This document shows positions 37,909 through 46,818 of a stretch of 64,000 bases of DNA, piece by piece. The translations under genes were made by a program, and so were the position numbers. The notes beneath the pieces are model-generated. The model searched no databases, was not told where the DNA came from, and was given only the letters and a program-made list of their open reading frames with translations. Each line of letters begins with the position of its first letter. The stretch's first letter is position 1. Source of the DNA: CAYJFG01 sp051881695 (GTDB lineage: Bacteria > Bacillota > Clostridia > Oscillospirales > Acutalibacteraceae); NCBI GenBank assembly GCA_051881695.1, contig JBJEQJ010000020.1:124001-188000 (forward strand). Direction: 5' to 3'.

Positions 37909-40680
37909 TTATTTGCCTGATGCGAGGTAATCAATAACAGCGTTATAAATTCTTTCACAGCTGTTATGGTCGCTGAACGCAAAGAAATCATCAGACCTCT
38001 TTACATACATTTCCTCTGTTTTACAGCTGTTTTCAATGTAGCGGCACAGCGTGCTGACAATTTCCTCGTGATTTGTGCATATCGGTCCAAAGCCCATTGT
38101 TTCGTAAATAAGTCCTCCCTCGTCATAATGCGGAGGAAGAAGCGACGGATGGTAATACACAAGCGGCTTTCTCATATATGCAAAGTCAAACTGAACGCCG
38201 GAATAATCGGTGACCATAAGGCTTGATTCAGTCAGGATTTTTTCGTAGCTCATATCGCCTGCGGCAGGAATAATCTCTACATAATCATTTTTGTCAAAGT
38301 CGTTAAGCTGTGCGCTCATAGCAGGATGGAGCAAATATATAATTTTATATCCGTGCTTTTTGGCGCAGTCAATAAGCGTTTTATCGTTGATAAGGCTGTT
38401 GTAAATTTTAAAATAGTCGCTGTTTTTAAAGTAATTGTTGTGGCTTTTCTTTTCATGCGCTATTGAGGAATTTACAATATTTCTTCTCCATGTAGGGGTA
38501 ATTAATATTTGCTTTTGGTCGTTGCTTTTTAGTCCGTCGTACCTTGCAAGACCCGTAAGCTTAAGCTGTGACGGCTTGAAGTCATAAAACGGCTGTTCAA
38601 TGTTTGTTATTTCGTATTTAGACGCACAGCAATAATATCTTATATTGTCAAAAATTCTGTTCTGGAACTGGGCAATCTTCTGAATTGTCAAACCGTGCTG
38701 TATGCATATAACCTTGGGGTTAAATAAATCCTTAAAATACGGCTGAATAGATTTGTGGAAGCCGCAGTAGGTTATTATATTTGCGTGTGTTGCCAGTATA
38801 GCCTCAGAATAAAGCGACAGAAGTCTGCCTTTTATGGAATTGAATTTTAAAACATATTTTGCCTTTTCCTTTTTAAGCCTTTTGTAGTCGGGGGCGGTGT
38901 CCCTTACCATATAGTAAAGCTTTATGTTTTTCGGCTTGTCCTTTTTATTAAGGCAATATTTGTAAAAATATTCTCCGTTGTCGCCGCCCTTGTACAGCTT
39001 GTCAAAGGTTATCCAAATTCTTTGATTTTTGAAAAACGGCTTAAAAAGCCAGTACAGCGTGCGTAAGAAAAGCAGCTTACAGGACCACAGCTTGTCCTTA
39101 GAGTAAAAAAGCTTGGAGAGCATAAATGCCGCTTCTCTCTTAAAATGAGCAAAGCCAGACATATTCTCCACTCTTAAGGAGCTGCCCTCAAGGCGCAGTA
39201 CCTTTTTGTCGCCAAAGCTCCAATAGCATCTTTTTGAGCCGTTAGTAAGCTTTGAATGTACAGATTGAAAACGTACCTTAAGCTTATACTCTCTGCCGTT
39301 TAAGATGAGCAGAAAATCAAGCGTAAGCTCGCCGCCGTTTTCGTTTACAGGCACAGAAATATGCACGGGATATTTTCTTGCATAAGTTATTCCAAAGCAT
39401 TTAATAAGCGGATAAAGCCCTGTTTTTTCAATATCTATAAGCTTCGAGGTGCCGTCTGCATAGTGTGCTCTTGCAATTACGTTAATCTGCTCCTCCGGCA
39501 AAAAGTCAGAAAGCGATACTGCACCGTCAATCTCAAGCTTACCGTCAATGTAATTGATTACGTTGACTATAATATGCTCGTTTTTAATTTTGCTTATCTT
39601 TGAAATTTTTTCAATGCTTTGCTCCGGCTTGTTTTTAAACCTTGTCATAAAGTATTCGCCGTTTTCACATAAAACAGGTTCTTCATTCAGACATTCTGCC
39701 TTACCGTTAAGCAGTAAAACACGCAGAGTTCTCGGAACACGGTAGCTGCATTTTTTATTTACGGAAAGTATTATGTCATTGTTAATATATTTTAATAGCT
39801 TACAGGCGGCGGTGTGAAAATCAAATGCCTGCTCACGGTTAAGAACTCTTTTATTTCTTTCGTAAATATTGCAGTTATATTTTGCAAACAGCAGATAAAA
39901 AAGAGAATTCTGTATAAATTCCGGCGGCATATCATTATCGCCGCAGTATTTCTGTGCAAAGGGAATTAAAAACTGCTCTACAGAAGGCTTATACCACCAT
40001 TCCTTGTACTGCATAAAATTAGCGGAGGTGTCGTCCTCCATACCTACGGTATAGGTGTAGGCTGCATCTGTAATATAGCAGTAGCTGCTGTATTTTATTT
40101 GGAAAGAAAGTAAAAAATCATATATACAGTCATCATAAAGAGCTGTGTTAAAGCTCATAGTTTTTATATATTTATACTTGAAGAAGTAAGCGTGAAGATT
40201 AAGCTGTATTGATTTGCTGTCCTCAAGCAGATTCATACAGTAAATGCCGCTGCTCACGGATACCGGCGAAGCCGCATATTGCACAGCATTGCCCAGGGCA
40301 TTTATGAATACAGGCTTTAAGCTGACCGCCGCCGTGTTATTATTTTCAAAGGCAGAAATCACACGGGAGAATGCATTTTCGGAGTAGTATCCGTCAGAAC
40401 GCATAAAGCAGATATATTCTGCATTTGCGCTTTTCAGCAAAACATTGTAGGCGTCGCCTGATGAAGCGCCGGAAAGCTCAGTTACCTCCATATTGCTTTT
40501 GTATCGGTTTTTTAAGCCTTGCAAATACTCTCTGGTGTAATCAGAACATACAGTATCCGCAACAAGCAGGCTTATATGCTTCTCAAAGCCGATGCTTTGC
40601 TTAATTACGCTTTGTAAAGCGCGCTTTAAATTTTCCTCTTCTTTTACCGCAAGAAGAATACAAATTTTACTTTTTTCCAC
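37909..40680 (-). CDS. GT2 glycosyltransferase fused to CDP-glycerol glycerophosphotransferase domain
   Basis: A 923-residue cell-envelope polymer enzyme. The first 250 residues are a family 2 glycosyltransferase-like domain (KICILLAVKEEENLKRALQS, ANAEYICFMRSDGYYSENAF). The middle third is a beta-rich region without a clear match. From about 545 it is a TagB/TagF-like domain: WITFDKLYKGGDNGEYFYKY, ICIQHGLTIQKI, TPTWRRN and the characteristic VTDYSGVQFDFAYMRKPLVY. Such fusions build poly-glycerolphosphate chains of teichoic-acid-like or capsular polymers on the cytoplasmic face. The downstream terminator and the neighbouring acyltransferase suggest a small surface-polymer unit. Confidence 0.85.
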   Translation of the reverse strand: MEKSKICILLAVKEEENLKRALQSVIKQSIGFEKHISLLVADTVCSDYTREYLQGLKNRYKSNMEVTELSGASSGDAYNVLLKSANAEYICFMRSDGYYSENAFSRVISAFENNNTAAVSLKPVFINALGNAVQYAASPVSVSSGIYCMNLLEDSKSIQLNLHAYFFKYKYIKTMSFNTALYDDCIYDFLLSFQIKYSSYCYITDAAYTYTVGMEDDTSANFMQYKEWWYKPSVEQFLIPFAQKYCGDNDMPPEFIQNSLFYLLFAKYNCNIYERNKRVLNREQAFDFHTAACKLLKYINNDIILSVNKKCSYRVPRTLRVLLLNGKAECLNEEPVLCENGEYFMTRFKNKPEQSIEKISKISKIKNEHIIVNVINYIDGKLEIDGAVSLSDFLPEEQINVIARAHYADGTSKLIDIEKTGLYPLIKCFGITYARKYPVHISVPVNENGGELTLDFLLILNGREYKLKVRFQSVHSKLTNGSKRCYWSFGDKKVLRLEGSSLRVENMSGFAHFKREAAFMLSKLFYSKDKLWSCKLLFLRTLYWLFKPFFKNQRIWITFDKLYKGGDNGEYFYKYCLNKKDKPKNIKLYYMVRDTAPDYKRLKKEKAKYVLKFNSIKGRLLSLYSEAILATHANIITYCGFHKSIQPYFKDLFNPKVICIQHGLTIQKIAQFQNRIFDNIRYYCCASKYEITNIEQPFYDFKPSQLKLTGLARYDGLKSNDQKQILITPTWRRNIVNSSIAHEKKSHNNYFKNSDYFKIYNSLINDKTLIDCAKKHGYKIIYLLHPAMSAQLNDFDKNDYVEIIPAAGDMSYEKILTESSLMVTDYSGVQFDFAYMRKPLVYYHPSLLPPHYDEGGLIYETMGFGPICTNHEEIVSTLCRYIENSCKTEEMYVKRSDDFFAFSDHNSCERIYNAVIDYLASGK

Positions 40681-40736
40681 TTTTACTTATCCCTTTCATT
40701 TCAATCTGGATAACAGCTTTATATATGTTGTCTCAA

Positions 40737-41786
40737 TCAGCAATTGCCAGTCTTTTTTTGCTTTCGCCTGAAGTCAAACTGACCTGTTGCTATCGGTAAA
40801 AATCTGTTAATAAGCATACATACCGGTATAAGGGCGAAAAACTCAATAACAGCCAGGGCAAATGCCGCCCATACGTTTTCTTCAAATATAGGGAAAATAT
40901 GCTCTGTTAATATTATAATCGGTGCGTGAAGCCCAAGGTATACTATTGTGTTTTTTCCTATGTAGGTCAGGCTTTTTAAATACGGAATTTTGAAAGAGGC
41001 GAATATAACCGCAAAGCTTGTAAGCAGCGCTGACAAATAGAAATAGATGATGGAATGATACCTGTTGTTATGCATGGAAATTCTGCCGTTGCGGCTTTGG
41101 AAATAATAGCCCAGCGCAATAAAGCCGACAATCAAAATTACATATAAGGCTTTGTTTGAAAGCAGCTTTAGAATTTTATCTTTATTCTGATAGAATATAT
41201 AGCCTATGTATATGAAAACAACGGCGGTCAGAGCATCGTCAAGATGTAAAACGTGCTGAAGCTTTGTGTTCAGTCCCTCAACATATCCTGCAAGACCTGT
41301 TATCATAACAAGGCAGGTAAGAACGGCGGAATTGTTTTTTGATATTCTCTCAAGCAAATAAAGCACAATTTCTGCAAAAAACAGCGATACTAAAAACCAT
41401 GTTGCAGGCGACGGAGTTTGGTATACGTTACTGTTTACATAAAAAAGGCCCTTTAATAGGTCGAACAGCGTTGACTTAGCGTCATCGAGTATTTTCCAGC
41501 TGCAAAACCATATGGGAAAGGTAATAATATTAAGAACAACATACGGTACCAGCAGCCGTTTTGCCTTGTCAATTACGATTTGCTTTAAGCTTTCGTATTT
41601 TCCCGGTCTGTGTGTAATGCCGGAAATTATAAAAAACAGAGGCATATGGAAAGAATAAAAATAATCTACTGCATTTTTATCAATAGAGGAATGTCCGAGT
41701 ATTACAAACAGCATTGCTATAGCTCTGAGCTGGTCTATCCAGATTATTCTGCCGTTTATCCTTTGTTCTGCTAAGGTTGCACCCAC
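40737..41786 (-). CDS. acyltransferase family 3 membrane protein
   Basis: An integral membrane O-acyltransferase of 349 residues with about ten spans. Family hallmarks are WIDQLRAIAMLFVILGHSSI near the N-terminus, FYSFHMPLFFIISGITHRPG with the conserved SG, and NTIVYLGLHAPIIILTEHIF. These enzymes move acetyl or succinyl groups onto extracellular polysaccharides or peptidoglycan. The start is a GTG at 41786, with GGGGAG 5 bases upstream. It lies 56 bases upstream of the glycosyltransferase/glycerophosphotransferase gene on the same strand, so it probably decorates the same polymer; this is inference. Confidence 0.85.
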   Translation of the reverse strand: MGATLAEQRINGRIIWIDQLRAIAMLFVILGHSSIDKNAVDYFYSFHMPLFFIISGITHRPGKYESLKQIVIDKAKRLLVPYVVLNIITFPIWFCSWKILDDAKSTLFDLLKGLFYVNSNVYQTPSPATWFLVSLFFAEIVLYLLERISKNNSAVLTCLVMITGLAGYVEGLNTKLQHVLHLDDALTAVVFIYIGYIFYQNKDKILKLLSNKALYVILIVGFIALGYYFQSRNGRISMHNNRYHSIIYFYLSALLTSFAVIFASFKIPYLKSLTYIGKNTIVYLGLHAPIIILTEHIFPIFEENVWAAFALAVIEFFALIPVCMLINRFLPIATGQFDFRRKQKKTGNC

Positions 41787-42048
41787 CGTATCTCCCCTTT
41801 ATTAAACAATTTCATATTATTTTATCAAAATTTCTTCAAAAAAACAAGGCATTAAGTATGTTATTTTAAATTTAATATATTTTGTTATAAATATTATTTA
41901 AAAAAGCAATATAATATCGCAGGAAAATTTTTGAAAACAGAAAAAGTATTTGCTTGTAAGACAGACTGTTAAGGAAAAGCAAAAGAAAATTTTACAAAAG
42001 CAAGACAAGAAATTTTCCTTACTGCAAAAAAATAACCGCAGTTGTTCG

Positions 42049-42077
42049 TTGACATAAATAAGAATTAGCGGTAAAAT
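42049..42077 (+). promoter_or_regulatory. promoter of the mgtE leader transcript
   Basis: TTGACA (42049-42054), 17-base spacer, TAAAAT (42072-42077). Transcription would begin near 42084, giving a leader of about 214 bases. The part of the gap before it (41787-42048) is AT-rich and shows nothing I can support. Confidence 0.75.
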
Positions 42078-42083
42078 TATATT

Positions 42084-42297
42084 GTATGCGGTATGCAGTA
42101 TGCAGCATACAGCATACGATATTTAATTATTGAGAGGTGAAAAAAGATGGATGCAGGAAGTAGCAACGGCACAGTTCCCGTCCGAAGTATAATGGAAGCA
42201 TTGTGCAGAGCAAAGCGTCTGCATCTGTTTTTTTCGTTATAGCTTTTCGGATATGTGCCTTACTTCCGCCTAAATTAATTATTAGGAGGAAAAAGGA
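42084..42297 (+). promoter_or_regulatory. structured leader RNA with embedded terminator ahead of mgtE
   Basis: The leader starts with five 7-base units (three GTATGC, two inverted GCATAC, 42084-42117) that form a hairpin. It then folds into a long rod: 42156-42162 with 42261-42267, 42168-42173 with 42254-42259, 42181-42186 with 42246-42251, and 42188-42192 with 42237-42241. At its tip an intrinsic terminator TGCAGA/TCTGCA (42204-42223) is followed four bases later by seven T residues. The mgtE ribosome binding site lies just outside the rod. This fits a regulatory leader, probably sensing magnesium, but it lacks the conserved M-box blocks. Confidence 0.65.
42147..42242 (+). CDS. possible 31-residue leader peptide upstream of mgtE
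   Basis: An open frame of 31 codons starts MDAGSSNGTVPVRSIMEALC and ends at TAG 42240, preceded by GAGAGGTG 7 bases before the ATG. The terminator hairpin of the leader lies inside this frame, so a translating ribosome would melt it and let transcription reach mgtE, whereas slow or absent translation would allow termination. The peptide resembles no known family. It could also be a chance frame through structured RNA; the ribosome binding site is the main argument for it. Confidence 0.45.
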   Translation: MDAGSSNGTVPVRSIMEALCRAKRLHLFFSL

Positions 42298-43653
42298 ATG
42301 GAAAGAAAGAGCATATATATTCAAGATACTATACTGCCGTTGCTTGAGCAGAAAAAATATGCAACTCTCCGTGATATTCTGACAACGATAAAGCCTGTTG
42401 ATATTGCGGCTTTGTTTGATGATATTGAGGAGGATGCACTGCCGCTTTTGTTCAGGCTTTTGCCAAAGGAGCTTGCGGCTGAAACCTTTGTTGAAATGGA
42501 TGACGAGGCGCAGGAGCTTTTGATACAGGGCTTCAGTGATACAGAGCTTAAAGAGGTAGTAGACGAGCTTTATGTGGATGACGCTGTTGATTTGATAGAA
42601 GAGATGCCGGCAAATGTTGTTAAGAGAATTTTGCGCCAGGCAGACCCGGATACAAGAAAAATGATAAACGAGATACTGAAATATCCCGATGACAGCGCCG
42701 GAAGCATTATGACAACGGAGTATGTCAGTCTGCGCCCGAATATGACGGTTACCGAAGCGATAAAACGCATACGCAGAACAGGTATTGACAAAGAAACAAT
42801 CTATACCTGCTATGTTACAGAGGATAACAGAACGCTTATCGGACTTATTTCTATAAAAACTCTTTTGCTTGCCGAGGAGGACGCTGTAATTAAGGAAATT
42901 ATGGAAACCAATGTAATTTCCGTTAATACTCTTGACGACCAGGAGGCAGTTGCTCATCTGTTTAATAAATATGATTTGCTGGCAATGCCGGTTGTTGACA
43001 GAGAAAACAGGCTTGTGGGTATTGTAACAGTTGACGACGCTATCGACGTTATGCAGGAAGAGGCAACCGAGGATATTGAAATGATGGCGGCTATTACTCC
43101 TACCGATAAGCCGTATATGAAAACAGGGGTATTTGAAACGTGGAAAAAGCGTATTCCGTGGCTGCTTATTCTTATGATTTCCGCCACCTTTACGGGTATG
43201 ATAATAACCTCTTTTGAGGATGCGCTTGCTGCACAGGTAACGCTTACTGCGTTTATACCTATGCTGATGGATACCGGCGGTAATTCCGGAAGTCAGGCTT
43301 CCGTTACAATTATCAGAGGCTTATCGCTTAATGAAATTAAATTTAACGATATATTCAAGGTAATGTGGAAAGAAGCCAGGGTTGCTTTTTTGTGCGGTAT
43401 AACGCTTGCGGCGGCAAACTTTGTAAAGCTTATGCTGCTGGACAGAGTCGGTGTTACAGTTGCGCTGGTGGTTTGCTTAACGCTTGTTGCAACTGTGCTG
43501 TGTGCAAAGATTATAGGCTGTGTGTTGCCTATGCTTGCAAAGAAAATCGGCTTTGACCCTGCTGTTATGGCAAGTCCGTTTATAACAACCTGCGTAGACG
43601 CACTGTCGCTTTTAGTATATTTCCAGATTGCAAGACTGCTCTTGGGAATATAA
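42298..43653 (+). CDS. mgtE: magnesium transporter MgtE
   Basis: Dimeric magnesium channel gated by cytosolic magnesium. The 451 residues comprise the N-terminal superhelical domain (about 1-125, with DALPLLFRLLPKELAAETF), two CBS domains (about 130-255, MTTEYVSLRPNMTVTEAIKR and VSVNTLDDQEAVAHLFNKYD) and five membrane spans (PWLLILMISATFTGMIITSF onward), with the pore signature MLMDTGGNSGSQASVTIIRG. AGGAGG lies 9 bases upstream of the ATG. Expression is likely controlled by the structured leader. A hairpin follows the stop. Confidence 0.95.
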   Translation: MERKSIYIQDTILPLLEQKKYATLRDILTTIKPVDIAALFDDIEEDALPLLFRLLPKELAAETFVEMDDEAQELLIQGFSDTELKEVVDELYVDDAVDLIEEMPANVVKRILRQADPDTRKMINEILKYPDDSAGSIMTTEYVSLRPNMTVTEAIKRIRRTGIDKETIYTCYVTEDNRTLIGLISIKTLLLAEEDAVIKEIMETNVISVNTLDDQEAVAHLFNKYDLLAMPVVDRENRLVGIVTVDDAIDVMQEEATEDIEMMAAITPTDKPYMKTGVFETWKKRIPWLLILMISATFTGMIITSFEDALAAQVTLTAFIPMLMDTGGNSGSQASVTIIRGLSLNEIKFNDIFKVMWKEARVAFLCGITLAAANFVKLMLLDRVGVTVALVVCLTLVATVLCAKIIGCVLPMLAKKIGFDPAVMASPFITTCVDALSLLVYFQIARLLLGI

Positions 43654-43689
43654 ATTTATTTTATAGAATAAAAACAGAATAAAAAACTT

Positions 43690-43735
43690 ATCCGCTTTGC
43701 TGTAAATATGAGCTGCAAAGCGGATTCTCTATATA
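43690..43735 (+). terminator. hairpin after mgtE, probable terminator
   Basis: ATCCGCTTTGC and GCAAAGCGGAT (43690-43725) pair over 11 bp with a 14-base loop. Only TTCTCTATAT follows, so it is a weak terminator or a 3' stability hairpin. Confidence 0.6.
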
Positions 43736-43792
43736 ATAGCTTTGAGTTGCCCGGATACAGGTTTTTGAGTAATATATTATTTTTTACAAATT

Positions 43793-43858
43793 TTGCGTTG
43801 TCTTTACATAAATCTTACTCAGTTTTCATATTGACATTTCGGCATTACATATTATAAG
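43793..43858 (+). promoter_or_regulatory. Pho-box-like repeat array 1 with promoter
   Basis: Direct repeats TTTACA (43793), TTTACA (43803), CTTACT (43814) and TTTCAT (43824) occur at 10-11 base steps. A promoter follows: TTGACA (43831-43836), 16-base spacer, TATAAG (43853-43858). TT(T/A)ACA repeats at 11-base spacing are the form bound by PhoP of Firmicutes and PhoB. The downstream gene is a phosphate transporter. Confidence 0.6.
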
Positions 43859-43916
43859 ATTTTATTGTAAAATTTTGTTGTCTGCCGTTTTAGCGGTGCT
43901 GAAAATACGGCGATAT

Positions 43917-43970
43917 TTTACATAGATTTTACATAACCTAAATATATATTTTACGCAAATAAGATATTAT
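43917..43970 (+). promoter_or_regulatory. Pho-box-like repeat array 2 with -10
   Basis: TTTACA (43917), TTTACA (43928), TAAATA (43939) and TTTACG (43950) are spaced by exactly 11 bases. A TATTAT -10 (43965-43970) lies just downstream and there is no -35 consensus, as expected for an activator-dependent promoter of the Pho regulon. Confidence 0.65.
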
Positions 43971-44153
43971 AGGCGAAAAGGTAAGAGTACATTTTATGCA
44001 GATATGAACCAAAATTAACTGAAGGTAATTTTAAACAGAAAATTGGTAGTTACAACAGCATAGATGCACTCTTAATTTATGCGAAAAAATAAGTAAAATG
44101 CAAAACTGAAGTTATATTATGTGTTTTACAAAGGCGTGAGAGGTAGATATTTT

Positions 44154-45926
44154 ATGGATATTTTTTCCGTAATAGCGTTGCTGGGAGGTCTTGCGTTCTT
44201 CCTGTTTGGTATGAATACCATGGGGGACGGGCTTGAGAAGCTTTCCGGCGGTAAGCTTGAAAGAACGCTTGAAAAAATGAGCGACAACACCTTTAAAGGC
44301 TTTATTCTCGGTGCGGGAGTAACGGCTGTAATTCAAAGCTCCTCCGCAACAACAGTTATGGTGGTAGGCTTTGTAAATTCCGGCATAATGAAGCTTGCAC
44401 AGGCAATAGGCATAATAATGGGTGCAAATGTCGGCACAACAATAACGGCATGGATTTTAAGCCTCACGGGAATTGAGGGTGACAGCTTAATTTTAAAATT
44501 ACTAAAGCCTTCGGGTTTTGCTCCTATTCTTGCCTTTATCGGTATTATACTTTTAATGTTTGCAAAAAAAGGAAAGAAAAAAGAAATAGGTTCAATTTTG
44601 ATTGGTTTTGCACTTCTGATGAGCGGAATGGAAGCAATGAGCGGTGCGGTGGAGCCTCTGGCTGAACTGCCCGAATTTAAAAATATGCTTGTTATGTTTT
44701 CAAATCCGTTTTTCGGTGTTCTTATCGGTATGCTTCTCACGGCAGTTTTGCAAAGCTCATCGGCATCGGTTGGTATTTTGCAGGCATTGTCAAAGACGGG
44801 AAGCGTAACATTTGCAACGGCAATTCCAATTGTGCTGGGACAAAATATCGGCACATGTGTAACTGCGCTTCTGTCATGCATTGGCGCTAAGAAAAACGCA
44901 AAGCGTGCCGCATTCGTTCATTTGTATTTTAACATTATAGGAACAGTAGTTGTACTGCTTGGTTTTTACGGGCTTAATGCATTATTAAACTTTTCGTTTG
45001 TTGATGATATAGTAGGACCTGCTGATGTAGCCATTATTCACACAGCCTTTAATCTTGTTGCTACCGCACTGTTGCTGCCGTTTTCGAAATATCTCGGCAA
45101 GCTTGCCTGCCTTACTATCAGAGATAAAGGTCAAGAGGACGACGCACCTTATCTTGATGAACGCTTCTTAAATACTCCTGCAATTGCAGTTGAGCAGTGC
45201 GATTCCATGACTGTGAAAATGGCAAATTTGTCAAAGGATAATATTTTACAGGCATTGAGATTAATAAATAACTATGACGAAAAGGGCGCGCAAGAGATTC
45301 AGGAAAATGAAGAGAGAATTGACGCCTACGAGGATGTGCTGGGTTCTTATCTTGTTAAGCTCAGCAGTAAAAACCTTACTGTAAGCGACAGCAAGGAGAT
45401 TTCCCGCCTTTTGCATTGTATCGGCGATTTCGAGAGAATTTCCGACCATGCTGTTAATATACTTGACGTTGCAAAAGAAATGAACGAAAAGCAAATAAGC
45501 TTTTCTGATAAGGCTATAGAGGAGATTAAAGTTGTAGCCTCTGCACTTACTGAAATTCTTGACATTACTATTACTGCCTTTGAAAACAAGGATATTCATA
45601 TGGCAGAAAGGGTAGAACCGCTTGAAGAGGTTATTGACGGGCTTAGGGACAAGCTTAAAAGAAGACATATCCGCCGCCTGAGAGAGGGCGAATGTACCAT
45701 AGAGCTTGGCTTTATATTTTCAGATTTGCTTACAAATTTCGAGCGTGTGTCGGACCACTGCTCAAACATTGCAGTATGTATGATACAGGTTAATTTAGAA
45801 AGCTTTGAAACGCACGAATACTTGCACGAGGTAAGAGGAAACGACTTTGGCATATATAAAGAGGATTACGATCAGTATATAGAAAAGTATAAGCTTCCGG
45901 AAAGAACAGGCGTACCGCGGAAGTAA
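44154..45926 (+). CDS. Na/Pi cotransporter family protein with C-terminal PhoU domain
   Basis: Sodium-coupled phosphate uptake protein of 590 residues. The membrane part has the two inverted signature repeats AVIQSSSATTVMVVGFVNSG and AVLQSSSASVGILQALSKTG. The C-terminal 200 residues form a PhoU-like helical domain (RISDHAVNILDVAKEMNE, RVSDHCSNIAVCMIQ). The ATG at 44154 is chosen because GAGAGGT lies about 9 bases upstream and the protein then begins MDIFSVIALLGGLAFFLFGM. The gene is preceded by two arrays of TTTACA repeats, consistent with phosphate-starvation control. A strong terminator follows. Confidence 0.92.
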   Translation: MDIFSVIALLGGLAFFLFGMNTMGDGLEKLSGGKLERTLEKMSDNTFKGFILGAGVTAVIQSSSATTVMVVGFVNSGIMKLAQAIGIIMGANVGTTITAWILSLTGIEGDSLILKLLKPSGFAPILAFIGIILLMFAKKGKKKEIGSILIGFALLMSGMEAMSGAVEPLAELPEFKNMLVMFSNPFFGVLIGMLLTAVLQSSSASVGILQALSKTGSVTFATAIPIVLGQNIGTCVTALLSCIGAKKNAKRAAFVHLYFNIIGTVVVLLGFYGLNALLNFSFVDDIVGPADVAIIHTAFNLVATALLLPFSKYLGKLACLTIRDKGQEDDAPYLDERFLNTPAIAVEQCDSMTVKMANLSKDNILQALRLINNYDEKGAQEIQENEERIDAYEDVLGSYLVKLSSKNLTVSDSKEISRLLHCIGDFERISDHAVNILDVAKEMNEKQISFSDKAIEEIKVVASALTEILDITITAFENKDIHMAERVEPLEEVIDGLRDKLKRRHIRRLREGECTIELGFIFSDLLTNFERVSDHCSNIAVCMIQVNLESFETHEYLHEVRGNDFGIYKEDYDQYIEKYKLPERTGVPRK

Positions 45927-45950
45927 GGCTGAAGCTTAAAATAATAAATG

Positions 45951-45995
45951 CCGTAACCGCAGGATAAGCTCCGAACGGTTACGGCAATTTTATTA
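45951..45995 (+). terminator. Rho-independent terminator of the Na/Pi cotransporter gene
   Basis: GCCGTAACCG and CGGTTACGGC (45951-45986) pair perfectly over 10 bp with a 16-base loop, followed by AATTTTATT. Confidence 0.8.
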
Positions 45996-46052
45996 AACAG
46001 AAGCGGTGTTTGCCGTTTGCTTAGCAAATTATAAATTATTAAGCCTTAAAAG

Positions 46053-46628
46053 TTAAAACGGCAGAAGGTTTATGTGCTCAAGCAGTATTTTCAGACCGAG
46101 CAATATAAGAACTATACCTCCGGCAAGCTCTGCCTTGCTTTTGAATTTAACGCCGAATTTGTTGCCGATGATAACGCCGATAAACGAAAGAACAAAGGTT
46201 GTAAGACCGATAAATGAAACTGCCGGGAGAATGTCTGTCTGTAAAAAGGCAAATGTTATTCCTGCCGCCAGTGCGTCTATGCTTGTTGCAACAGATAATA
46301 TTAAAAGCTCTTTAATATCAAGTCCCTCAGGCTTTCGTTGTTCGTCGTCACCGCTTTCTCGCACAGCCTCAAACACCATTTTTCCGCCGATAAAAGCTAG
46401 AAGTATGAAGGCTATCCAGTGGTCGAACTCCGTAATATATTGGGCAAACTGCTTGGCAAGAAGCCAGCCTAAAAACGGCATAAGTGCCTGAAATCCGCCG
46501 AAAAACAGAGCAACAATGACGGCGTACTTTCTGTTAAAGACACGCATATTAAGTCCTTTGCACAGCGACACTGCAAACGCATCCATAGAAAGACCTACGG
46601 CTATCAAAAATAGCTCTAAAAATCCCAT
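46053..46628 (-). CDS. mntP: manganese efflux pump MntP
   Basis: A 191-residue membrane protein with six spans. The first repeat has LFLIAVGLSMDAFAVSLCKG with the conserved Asp, and the second has LLILSVATSIDALAAGITFA. This duplicated GxSxDA pattern is the MntP signature, and family members export excess manganese. GGAG sites precede the ATG at 46628. The promoter is close, leaving about 43 bases of leader, so the yybP-ykoY manganese riboswitch that controls mntP in some bacteria is absent. Confidence 0.92.
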   Translation of the reverse strand: MGFLELFLIAVGLSMDAFAVSLCKGLNMRVFNRKYAVIVALFFGGFQALMPFLGWLLAKQFAQYITEFDHWIAFILLAFIGGKMVFEAVRESGDDEQRKPEGLDIKELLILSVATSIDALAAGITFAFLQTDILPAVSFIGLTTFVLSFIGVIIGNKFGVKFKSKAELAGGIVLILLGLKILLEHINLLPF

Positions 46629-46678
46629 TGTTTTATTCTCCTTGGCTTTAATTTATACCTTTGTTTATGTGTTAATAT

Positions 46679-46707
46679 ATATTAGCAAAAGAAGAAAAGA
46701 ATGTCAA
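46679..46707 (-). promoter_or_regulatory. promoter of mntP
   Basis: Minus strand TTGACA (46702-46707), 17-base spacer, TAATAT (46679-46684). An imperfect GCTGT/ACAGC inverted repeat at about 46713-46735 lies just upstream of the -35 and could be a regulator site. Confidence 0.75.
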
Positions 46708-46818
46708 ATATGAATTATGCTGTATAACAGCAATAATTTTTTTAAAAGTTATACAAACTAGCCAAGGCTTTTTATAATGTATACAATATTTTGATTTTAC
46801 TTTTGTATGTAAGTGTGC

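Noticed and set aside
42084..42297. M-box or yybP-ykoY riboswitch ahead of mgtE
   Set aside because: A GGAAGTAGC stretch loosely recalls yybP-ykoY, and GAGAGGTGA recalls the M-box start, but the remaining conserved blocks of both classes are missing.
42127..42957. A 276-codon open frame on the minus strand opposite mgtE
   Set aside because: It is cysteine- and histidine-rich low-quality sequence in the complement of the clear mgtE gene and its leader, with no ribosome binding site; a shadow frame.
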